From Clostridia bacterium (GTDB lineage Bacteria > Bacillota_A > Clostridia > Oscillospirales > CAG-272), in NCBI GenBank assembly GCA_017395725.1, contig JAFQOB010000066.1, positions 1 through 6,846 on the forward strand: a stretch of 6,846 nucleotides of DNA, in the 5' to 3' direction. The notes below the pieces were generated by a model. The model was not told the DNA's origin, did no database searches, and saw only the letters and a program-made list of their open reading frames with translations. This document shows positions 1 to 5,049 of the stretch, piece after piece. A program made the translations under genes and the position numbers. The stretch's first letter is position 1, and every line of letters begins with the position of its first letter.

Positions 1-1
1 C

Positions 2-109
2 CGCAAGTATCTGCCCGACTATGCAGAACGCGTTGAAGCAGGAATCAAATGGTGCCACGAGCACGGTTACAAGCCTTCATTCAGAAGCGAACTGATAAAG
101 CCCTGGTAA
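2..109 (+). CDS. C-terminal fragment of an unidentified protein
   Basis: An open frame enters from the left edge and ends at TAA (107-109), leaving 35 codons. The fragment is charged and aromatic, includes the stretch KYLPDYAERVEAGIKWCHEH, and ends in LIKPW. It has no hydrophobic segment, so this end looks soluble and cytoplasmic. I do not recognise the family from so short a tail. The frame is supported by an uninterrupted, codon-plausible reading and by an intrinsic terminator 13 bases after the stop, as expected for the end of a transcription unit. It converges with the minus-strand operon that ends at 476. Confidence 0.6.
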   Translation, partial: RKYLPDYAERVEAGIKWCHEHGYKPSFRSELIKPW

Positions 110-122
110 GTCAAATTTATAA

Positions 123-172
123 GGGGCTGTCTCATTAGCAAAGAAAATGGCTTTTGAGACAGCCCTATTTTT
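123..172. terminator. Bidirectional intrinsic terminator
   Basis: Arms 123-134 (GGGGCTGTCTCA) and 155-166 (TGAGACAGCCCT) pair over 12 bp, with one G-U pair at the base and a 20-nt loop. ATTTTT follows on the plus strand, so the hairpin should end the unidentified gene that stops at 109. On the minus strand the same stem is followed by only a weak T-rich run, so it may act as a backup for the operon ending at 476. Confidence 0.8.
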
Positions 173-198
173 AAGAGTCAAATAAACAAAGAGAGAAA

Positions 199-418
199 GA
201 CGACCTCATCCGTCGCACCGCATAAAGAAAAATAGAAAAACAGAGTTTACTTGCGGTACGACACCTTCTCCCACCGGAGAAGGTACAATGTAAAAGCATA
301 TAATAAGATTTGTTTAAGTCTGTACAGACAAAGACCTTCTCCGGTGGGAGAAGGTGTCGAGGCAGGATACAATCTTTATTGAATATCTTTCTTTGCTGCC
401 GAGACGGATGAGGTCGTC
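199..418. mobile_element. MITE-like nested palindromic element, copy A (220 bp)
   Basis: The ends are 16-bp perfect terminal inverted repeats: 199-214 (GACGACCTCATCCGTC) and 403-418. Inside lies a second perfect inverted pair of 26 bp, 259-284 and 334-359. Each of these is itself a hairpin with 9-bp arms ACCTTCTCC/GGAGAAGGT around CACC or GGTG. Between outer and inner repeats each half has a further stem: 212-222 with 252-262, and 356-365 with 396-405. The unit is therefore two head-to-head modules of outer repeat, variable stem and CACCTTCTCC hairpin. No credible ORF or transposase is present, so any movement would need a transposase in trans. I see no convincing target-site duplication. A second copy lies at 3781-4031. 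Calling it mobile is inference from repeat structure and intergenic placement; a structured-RNA or DNA-fold role is an alternative. Confidence 0.7.
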
Positions 419-456
419 TATCAAAAAGGAAGCATTTCTACTCTAAAAAAAGCAAT

Positions 457-475
457 TGAGACAGCTCCATTTTTA
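457..475 (-). other. Duplicate of a terminator arm beside element A
   Basis: TGAGACAGCTCCATTTTTA repeats the right arm and T-run of the first terminator (155-173, TGAGACAGCCCTATTTTTA) with two changes. It lies directly after the stop codon of the minus-strand gene ending at 476. On its own it makes only a very weak local hairpin (AGC/GCT before seven T on the minus strand). It can also pair with 123-134 over 12 bp, enclosing the whole palindromic element. It may be a relic of a terminator split or duplicated when the element arrived. Confidence 0.45.
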
Positions 476-1054
476 TTAATTTGTCTCTTTAATTCTTTCT
501 GTTTTTCTACGCAATCTTTTTAATATTGCATGAAGCTTTGGCGTATTATACCGAAGCACCAACGTTGGCAAAACGTTTAAAAACAGGTTTACCACAGCTA
601 CAGGAAAACCAACGAAAAATGCGCACACCTTAGGCATAAAAAGCATTGGCAAAAAACCTATAGGGTATGAAAGTCTGTGGGTAAGAACGCCCTTATTACA
701 CTCCACAATAAACTTCTCTATATACTCAGGACTGCCGGGCTCAACTAAATTCTTTTTACTGAAGCCGCCAAGCCCCCCAAGCTCCCAAACACTATCCTTC
801 CAGCTTTTAACTTTTATTTTTTTATAAAAAGATTTTTCCGCCTCGGATACAACGTATAGAGGATTATCTATACCAAAAAGCTTATCCGGCATTTTATTAA
901 TAATTATTGCAACAAGACCGTCAAGTGCAAACTGTGCGGCGGTACATAAAACAACGGCAATAATAACGTTATACCAAGCAGCCGTACCAAAAACAATATT
1001 AACTACAGATATTAAAAGCATCGCTATGCCGATTACTGACAAATATAGCTTCAT
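476..1054 (-). CDS. CrtO-like membrane acyltransferase family protein
   Basis: The 192-residue protein resembles the glycosyl-4,4'-diaponeurosporenoate acyltransferase (CrtO) family, whose staphylococcal member puts a fatty acyl group on the sugar of staphyloxanthin. Two N-terminal membrane segments (about 4-22 and 28-53) and a hydrophobic C-terminal region (about 130-167) frame the conserved core. Recognisable family features are FYKKIKVKSWKD (77-88) followed by GGFSKKNL (96-103), then FIVEC (115-119) with His126, and RYN (168-170) before a basic tail. The length suits the family. The ATG overlaps the upstream gene's stop as ATGA and has only a weak ribosome-binding site, pointing to translational coupling. 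No carotenoid genes are visible, so the acceptor is unknown; acylation of a glycolipid is inference. Assignment rests on motif pattern, not an alignment. Confidence 0.7.
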   Translation of the reverse strand: MKLYLSVIGIAMLLISVVNIVFGTAAWYNVIIAVVLCTAAQFALDGLVAIIINKMPDKLFGIDNPLYVVSEAEKSFYKKIKVKSWKDSVWELGGLGGFSKKNLVEPGSPEYIEKFIVECNKGVLTHRLSYPIGFLPMLFMPKVCAFFVGFPVAVVNLFLNVLPTLVLRYNTPKLHAILKRLRRKTERIKETN

Positions 1055-1881
1055 AATTCACCGTACCGAAGAGGCTTTTGATAAAATTCTTCATAGGTTT
1101 TAACCCAAGCCTCGTAATTTTTATTTTTCATATCTATCTTAGCTTTTGGATAGGATATACTTTCGTCGGGGTATATTGCGGGAAGTATATGAACTGTATA
1201 TTCCTGAACAAAGAAACCGTCGGCATCAAGCACGTCACTGTCTTCCATAGTAATAAATATCGGCACTACAGGTACTTTATTACGTGCGGCAAGAGAAAAG
1301 GCACCGTCTTGCATAGGGCGCGGCTTACGGTAGTTCCACCACATACCCTGTTCGGGATATATCAATATAGTTTCACCTCGGCGTAACAGTTCTGCAAAAG
1401 CCTTCATAAATTTCGCCATTGTTGCCTTCTGGCTTGAAAGGGGCAAAGTATTGCAATGCCGCATAAAAAGTCCAAAAGGCTTCGGCGGATTGGTATAGTT
1501 ACCCTCGCGAATAACCTTATAAAGAAGCTTTCCGTCCATATAATCACGAAGGGCAACCCATACCGCATAATTGTCGCAAATGCTGAAATGGTTGCAAGTA
1601 ACGATTTTACCGCCCTTAACAGCGGTAAAATTTTCAATACCGCGAACTTCTTTTATGATAAGCTGTCTGTCTGCAATCATCTTATCAAAAAAGCGTGAAC
1701 CAAAAATATTGGCAATCTTATTTTTGATTTTGTTAATAAGCTTCTCGTTCAGGTAATCTATTTTATCGGGCATAAGCGGAAAGGTTTCAGGATCATCTTC
1801 GACGTCAAGATGCCATAATTCATTTTTTTCAAGCTCGGCAATTCTTTTGAGCAGTTCTAACTTATGAACACTCTTTTCCAT
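1051..1881 (-). CDS. PlsC-like lysophospholipid/glycolipid acyltransferase
   Basis: This 276-residue protein carries the glycerolphosphate acyltransferase (PlsC/LPLAT) signature. The catalytic HX4D motif is H98-FSIC-D103. The block FGLFMRHCNTLPLSS (136-150) corresponds to the second acceptor-binding region. YPEQGMWW (175-182) stands where most members have PEGTR. VPVVPIFI (203-210) matches the last conserved block. There is no obvious membrane span, so it is probably a peripheral membrane enzyme moving an acyl chain from acyl-ACP or acyl-CoA to a hydroxyl. The N-terminal 80 residues are rich in charged helix. The start ATG (1879-1881) is backed by GGGAG at 1891-1895, nine bases upstream. It begins 5 nt after the glycosyltransferase stop and overlaps the CrtO-like gene by 4 nt, so it is the middle gene of an operon. 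Membrane phospholipid synthesis is possible, but the neighbours favour a glycolipid or glycan acceptor. Confidence 0.85.
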   Translation of the reverse strand: MEKSVHKLELLKRIAELEKNELWHLDVEDDPETFPLMPDKIDYLNEKLINKIKNKIANIFGSRFFDKMIADRQLIIKEVRGIENFTAVKGGKIVTCNHFSICDNYAVWVALRDYMDGKLLYKVIREGNYTNPPKPFGLFMRHCNTLPLSSQKATMAKFMKAFAELLRRGETILIYPEQGMWWNYRKPRPMQDGAFSLAARNKVPVVPIFITMEDSDVLDADGFFVQEYTVHILPAIYPDESISYPKAKIDMKNKNYEAWVKTYEEFYQKPLRYGEL

Positions 1882-1886
1882 ATTAT

Positions 1887-2813
1887 TTATCTCCCACAGA
1901 TTAATTTTGAAAAGGTATAATCAGATGCCGCAATTTTTTTTGCGTGTTCAATAATATCTTTAGCGGCAGCTTCCTTTTCGGCCCTTTCTGCCTCTCCGAA
2001 CATAGCCTTATTTTGAAGTATTTGTTGATAGAACGGGGATTTCTCAGCATACTCCCAGAAACAGTCACCGTCTGTTATATCATCATATTGCCAAGGCTTT
2101 TTATATAATGCATAATGAACAATATTCTTTTCACTCTTGCAAGCAAAGGGCATAGGCACCTTGTTCCAACTGCTTGGCAACATATAAATTTTACCTTGAC
2201 AGAGATAGTTAAGATATGCCTGATCGGGATCAAGCAAATCAAAATCATATTTAGTAATAAGCTCAACAAACTTTTCTTCAATATTGTCATTTCTAAACTT
2301 GTTTAGATTTATTACCAAAACTCCCGCATTAAAATAGGTATCCGGGTTAACGCCTATAGCTCTTTCGGCATAAACTCTAAACTCATTTGTATTACCTACG
2401 TGTTGATCTGCCACCGCACCGAGAATGTTATTACCAAGACTGATATTGTAAAGCTCAGATATATCTCCAAGCACCACAAGGTCGCAATCAAGATATACAA
2501 TTTTTTCATATTGCGGAAAAAGCGATGCAATAAAAAGTCGATAATAGGTTACAATTGAAAAATGATAAACGTTTTTAAAATGTGACTTTATATTCTTCAA
2601 GTGTTTTGAAATATCAAAAAAGTCAATTGCAAAACCGTCACGTTCATTTAGCTTAACTTTGGCAATATTTTCCGGCTGAAGCCCTGTGTTCAGCACAATA
2701 ATCCTATAGCTATATTTTTTTGAAGCATTATCAATAAGCGAGGCAATAGCTACATCAAGATACGGTATGTAGTTATCGTCGGTCGAAAAGAAAATCGGTA
2801 TTTCTTTATTCAT
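1887..2813 (-). CDS. Family 8 glycosyltransferase (GT8)
   Basis: The 308-residue protein is a GT8 retaining glycosyltransferase, which transfers glucose or galactose from a UDP-sugar with a bound divalent metal. The N-terminal PIFFSTDDNYIPYLDVAIAS (6-25) is the nucleotide-binding start. YLDCDLVV (107-114) contains the DxD metal motif D109/D111. YFNAGVLVINL (160-170), DPDQAYLN (195-202) and HYALYKKPW (233-241) are the other hallmark blocks, the last supplying a metal-ligand His and the Lys-Pro-Trp. No signal peptide or membrane span is seen, so it should act on the cytoplasmic face. The charged C-terminal tail (about 262-308) looks like an add-on. The start ATG has AGGAG at 2821-2825, seven bases upstream. 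It is the first gene of the operon with the two acyltransferases. The sugar and acceptor cannot be read from sequence; lipooligosaccharide, teichoic or glycolipid substrates are all possible. Confidence 0.93.
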   Translation of the reverse strand: MNKEIPIFFSTDDNYIPYLDVAIASLIDNASKKYSYRIIVLNTGLQPENIAKVKLNERDGFAIDFFDISKHLKNIKSHFKNVYHFSIVTYYRLFIASLFPQYEKIVYLDCDLVVLGDISELYNISLGNNILGAVADQHVGNTNEFRVYAERAIGVNPDTYFNAGVLVINLNKFRNDNIEEKFVELITKYDFDLLDPDQAYLNYLCQGKIYMLPSSWNKVPMPFACKSEKNIVHYALYKKPWQYDDITDGDCFWEYAEKSPFYQQILQNKAMFGEAERAEKEAAAKDIIEHAKKIAASDYTFSKLICGR

Positions 2814-2818
2814 TTCAC

Positions 2819-2880
2819 TACTCCTTTTTTTTTGTATACAGTTATAATTTGCTATTATATAATTGTATTAAAAAGGAGTA
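2819..2880. repeat. Inverted repeat spanning the GT8 promoter and ribosome-binding site
   Basis: TACTCCTTTTT (2819-2829) and AAAAAGGAGTA (2870-2880) are perfect 11-bp inverted copies, 40 bp apart. One arm contains the GT8 ribosome-binding site AGGAG (minus strand) and the other overlaps the predicted -35 box. A transcript starting upstream of 2880 could hide the ribosome-binding site in this stem, while one from the predicted promoter could not. Part of the similarity comes from homopolymer runs. Confidence 0.4.
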
Positions 2881-2882
2881 AA
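2854..2882 (-). promoter_or_regulatory. Promoter of the GT8-PlsC-CrtO operon
   Basis: On the minus strand a perfect -10 TATAAT (2854-2859) lies 17 bp from a -35 TTTACT (2877-2882, four of six matches to TTGACA). The start of transcription would be near 2847, giving a short leader of about 33 nt before the GT8 ATG. The strong terminator upstream at 2968-3007 makes a dedicated promoter here likely. Confidence 0.6.
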
Positions 2883-2929
2883 CCTAAATATAATAGAATA
2901 ACGTCTACTTTTGGGTTTCCATTCCGTAT

Positions 2930-2964
2930 AATTGCAATTCTACGACTCTACGAAACGGAGAATT
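2930..2964. promoter_or_regulatory. Small palindromes upstream of the GT8 operon promoter
   Basis: A perfect 10-bp palindrome AATTGCAATT (2930-2939) overlaps an inverted pair AATTCT/AGAATT (2936-2941 and 2959-2964). Two direct CTACGA copies (2940-2945, 2948-2953) lie within that pair. The cluster sits about 50 bp upstream of the -35 box, between it and the XRE gene's terminator, where an activator site would fit. Function is inferred from position only. Confidence 0.25.
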
Positions 2965-2967
2965 ACC

Positions 2968-3007
2968 AAAAAACACCCTGTTTTCCTTGAAAAACAGGGT
3001 GTTTTTT
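2968..3007. terminator. Strong intrinsic terminator after the XRE regulator gene
   Basis: Arms 2968-2984 and 2991-3007 form a perfect 17-bp stem with core ACACCCTG/CAGGGTGT and a 6-nt loop. The A-run on one side and T-run on the other make it symmetric. The minus-strand regulator gene stops at 3012, 4 bases before the stem, so the hairpin ends that transcript and insulates the GT8 operon downstream. Confidence 0.92.
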
Positions 3008-3011
3008 AATT

Positions 3012-3614
3012 TTATTTGATTTTTGGTTTGTTTATAAATGAGCACAGAACTATTACCACTTGCCCTGCGGCTCCAAGCAAATAAATAAGGGATACGTCTA
3101 TTTTAAAATAAAGAAAAGTAATATGTATTGTCGCGAGTATCGACCAAACCAAAGCCGATATTATAAGATAATTGTGCCTTGGGTTAAACCAAATGGAATT
3201 AAAAATCAGTTTTACAATCAAAACAATGGGTAAAGCATATACAAAATATAGCCACTGAAACGTCATTTTGTCTATAATTAAAGTTGTAATAATAAATGCG
3301 AAAACGGCTATAATCCAAGCTCCGCCCTCTGCAATATACGATATTGCACGTCGGTTATATCTTGTTTCTTTAGTTTTATGGGTAACAACAGCCTCTTCAA
3401 TATTATCCGCTTTCACAAGGTAGTCAAGCGTAACACCGAACAAGTCCGCTATTTCAACCAATACCGATATATCGGGCGACGACTCTGCTCTTTCCCATTT
3501 TGATATGGTCTTGTCGGAATAATTAAGCTTTTCGGCAAGTTCCATCTGTGTCATATTATTGAGAATACGAAGCTCGGTTATATTTTTTGCAACTTTTCTT
3601 TTTATATCTTCCAC
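3012..3614 (-). CDS. XRE-family regulator with a four-span membrane tail
   Basis: The 200-residue protein has a Cro/C1-type DNA-binding domain at about 6-67. The helix-turn-helix is MTQMELAEKLNYSDKTISKW (21-40), with the family's ERAESSPDISVL and LFGVTLDYLV continuing it. After a charged linker (70-90), four hydrophobic segments follow (about 96-115, 119-138, 148-170, 172-194), so the DNA-binding domain is probably tethered to the inner face of the membrane. It should sense a membrane or envelope state, or a small hydrophobic ligand; the signal is unknown. Translation starts at GTG (3612-3614): no in-frame ATG lies upstream, and a G-rich ribosome-binding site is correctly spaced. The gene has its own promoter and terminator. 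The GT8 operon lies next in the same direction and is a candidate target by proximity only. Confidence 0.88.
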   Translation of the reverse strand: MEDIKRKVAKNITELRILNNMTQMELAEKLNYSDKTISKWERAESSPDISVLVEIADLFGVTLDYLVKADNIEEAVVTHKTKETRYNRRAISYIAEGGAWIIAVFAFIITTLIIDKMTFQWLYFVYALPIVLIVKLIFNSIWFNPRHNYLIISALVWSILATIHITFLYFKIDVSLIYLLGAAGQVVIVLCSFINKPKIK

Positions 3615-3620
3615 AGTGGA

Positions 3621-3629
3621 CCCCTCCCC
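3621..3629 (-). promoter_or_regulatory. Ribosome-binding site fixing the GTG start of the XRE gene
   Basis: GGGGAGGGG on the minus strand ends 6 bases before the GTG at 3612-3614, a normal spacing. It supports GTG as the true start, since the helix-turn-helix domain then begins at its usual distance from the N-terminus. Confidence 0.75.
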
Positions 3630-3707
3630 TTTAAAGCGTTAATCCGTAATAAGACACTGTATTTAGTTTGCGTTTTTCTTGATAATTTTTGTAAAACTGC
3701 AAAATAT

Positions 3708-3736
3708 AGTGTAACACAAACTCGTTGAAAAGTCAA
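3708..3736 (-). promoter_or_regulatory. Promoter of the XRE regulator gene, with possible operator
   Basis: On the minus strand, -35 TTGACT (3731-3736) and -10 TACACT (3708-3713) are separated by exactly 17 bp. The predicted leader is about 85 nt. The small palindrome GTGTTACAC covers the -10, and GTTGA/TCAAC arms cover the -35; either could be an autoregulatory operator. The promoter lies 44 bp from the second palindromic element. Confidence 0.6.
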
Positions 3737-3780
3737 CAACCAGCAAAAAACAGGTTGAGTAAATCTAATAATACAGTACA

Positions 3781-4031
3781 GACGACCTCATCCGTCGCAC
3801 CGCATGAAGAAAAATTGATATTATAATTTATTGGCGGTACGACACCTTCTCCCACCGGAGAAGGTCTTTGTCTGTGCAAACTAAAAAAACGATAATAATA
3901 TAAAAACATCTTATTTTTCAAATTTTAGGTAAGATTAAACTTTACACCTTCTCCGGTGGGAGAAGGTGGCACGTCGCCGTTTGTTTTAAAAATATCAGCA
4001 TACAACACACGACGTGTCGGATGAGGTCGTC
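3781..4031. mobile_element. MITE-like nested palindromic element, copy B (251 bp)
   Basis: This copy shares the plan of the element at 199-418. The 14-bp perfect terminal inverted repeats are 3781-3794 (GACGACCTCATCCG) and 4018-4031. Two inner hairpins with ACCTTCTCC/GGAGAAGGT arms lie at 3844-3865 and 3946-3967. Flanking stems are 3794-3803 with 3834-3843, and 3968-3975 with 4011-4018. The left half matches copy A closely (about 35 bases with one change). The stretch 3840-3875 is identical to the reverse complement of 324-359, the opposite half of copy A. The spacer sequences otherwise differ. It carries no credible gene. It lies in the 534-bp gap between the XRE gene start and the lipoprotein gene end; the rest of that gap is the XRE promoter and a hairpin at 4094-4114. 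Confidence 0.7.
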
Positions 4032-4093
4032 AGGATTTTTTTGTTTATATAAAGTTTTATTATGCAACATTTGTTTTACGAGCAATAAACAGA

Positions 4094-4114
4094 GGCTAAG
4101 TCAATGACTCAGCC
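4094..4114 (-). terminator. Possible terminator of the lipoprotein gene
   Basis: GGCTAAGTCA (4094-4103) and TGACTCAGCC (4105-4114) form a 10-bp stem, with one G-U pair when read on the minus strand and a very small loop. It lies 34 bases after the lipoprotein stop codon. The following T-rich stretch (TCTGTTTATTG) is imperfect, so termination may be partial. Confidence 0.5.
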
Positions 4115-4148
4115 CCATTATATTACGTATTTATTTTTTTAAAACAGC

Positions 4149-4934
4149 TTAGCCTTGAATAAGCTCTCCGCTTTCGTTGAAAACTTCAACTTTTGTTGTT
4201 CCGTCATCATTGTAGGTGGTAACTTCCATATTATAAGAGCCGCCGCCCCAAGAATCAGCAAATACAACAATGTATTTTACTTCTTTTACAAGCTTTTCTC
4301 CGCTGTAAACCTTTTCGCTGACTTTCTTTGAATCGTCTCCGTATTCGTGAACGATTGTGTAATCAAATTCTACAGTGCCGTCAGCCTTAACCTTTGTTTC
4401 TCTAAGCATATCGCCGTTACTGTCATTTTCAACAGTATATTTAGTGCCGTCTTCATTATACTGAGTAGACTTCTTTTCGTAATTATAACCGCTTTCGTCT
4501 ACGGCATATTCAGCTTCATAGGACAACTTTCCGTTTGTCTTCATAGTCATAGCTTCAACGTTTCCGTCAGCAAAGTATTTATACTCCATAGTATCTTCAG
4601 ATACCTTCTTGTCGCCCTCGTAATGATAACATACAGTCCAATTTCCCTTTTCATTAAGAACGTAAACGTCTGCCTTACCGTCGCTTACTGTTACCTTAGC
4701 TTTACAAACAGAGCAAATTTCCTGTTCAAGTGTATGGGCAGCAACTTCAACCTTTTCGCCGTCCTCGGAACATACTTTCCAGTGATTAGTCGGGTCAAAA
4801 GACCATTCATCACCGGCAGTGTGGGTATGAGCATCTTTACCGTTGTCTTCGACGTTTCCGCCGCAAGCGACAAGAACAAAAACGCTGAGTAAGCAAACCA
4901 AAAGAATACACATTATGCTTTTAAAATTTTTCAT
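4149..4934 (-). CDS. Secreted lipoprotein with Cys/His motif and repeated C-terminal units
   Basis: The 261-residue protein begins with a lipoprotein signal peptide: basic MKNFK, a hydrophobic core, and the lipobox LVAC with lipidated Cys24. It should be anchored on the outside of the cell membrane. Residues 36-78 follow a pattern common in clostridial surface proteins, HTHT-x-W-HW-C-H-CxxC: His36/38, HWKVC (51-55), AAHT (65-68) and CSVC (74-77). The usual second Cys after HWKVC is absent (C55-S-E-D). The C-terminal part is hydrophilic, beta-rich and repetitive: 157-177 (TQYNEDGT...NGDML) matches 239-259 (TTYNDDGT...SGELI), recalling MORN_2/YD-type repeats. The ATG has AAGGAAG eight bases upstream and the gene has its own promoter. 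Function is unknown; binding of a surface polymer or ligand is only a guess. Confidence 0.88.
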   Translation of the reverse strand: MKNFKSIMCILLVCLLSVFVLVACGGNVEDNGKDAHTHTAGDEWSFDPTNHWKVCSEDGEKVEVAAHTLEQEICSVCKAKVTVSDGKADVYVLNEKGNWTVCYHYEGDKKVSEDTMEYKYFADGNVEAMTMKTNGKLSYEAEYAVDESGYNYEKKSTQYNEDGTKYTVENDSNGDMLRETKVKADGTVEFDYTIVHEYGDDSKKVSEKVYSGEKLVKEVKYIVVFADSWGGGSYNMEVTTYNDDGTTKVEVFNESGELIQG

Positions 4935-4992
4935 AATCCAATCTTCCTTTTTTCATAAAATAATTCATATTATATCGGTCATCTGCCAAACA

Positions 4993-5021
4993 AGTTTAAC
5001 ATATTTAACTCTTTATGTCAA
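4993..5021 (-). promoter_or_regulatory. Promoter of the lipoprotein gene
   Basis: A perfect -35 TTGACA (5016-5021) lies 17 bp from -10 TAAACT (4993-4998) on the minus strand. A further TATAAT at 4969-4974 lacks a good -35. The -35 box is only 28 bp past the LysR stop codon, and no clear LysR terminator intervenes, so read-through from the regulator gene is also possible. Confidence 0.65.
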
Positions 5022-5049
5022 CACAAATATTGTAAACAAACAAGTGTTC

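Noticed and set aside
199..418. CRISPR-like or attachment-site reading of the repeated ACCTTCTCC hairpins
   Set aside because: Only two hairpins per locus, in opposite orientation and with unequal spacing, and no cas or integrase genes are nearby. The pattern is that of nested inverted repeats.
197..420. Target-site duplication next to element A or B
   Set aside because: Flanking bases at both copies share no more than a single A, so no duplication can be claimed.
1078..1386. Plus-strand open frame of 102 codons within the PlsC gene
   Set aside because: It is antisense to the PlsC-like gene, whose HX4D and downstream motifs are intact, and it has no family features of its own.
3630..3707. 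Riboswitch in the leader of the XRE gene
   Set aside because: The leader of about 85 nt has no strong stems or known conserved core that I can see.
3733..3921. Minus-strand 62-codon open frame
   Set aside because: It lies mostly inside palindromic element B and over the XRE promoter. It has no domain and no conserved start, so it is a by-product of the repeat.
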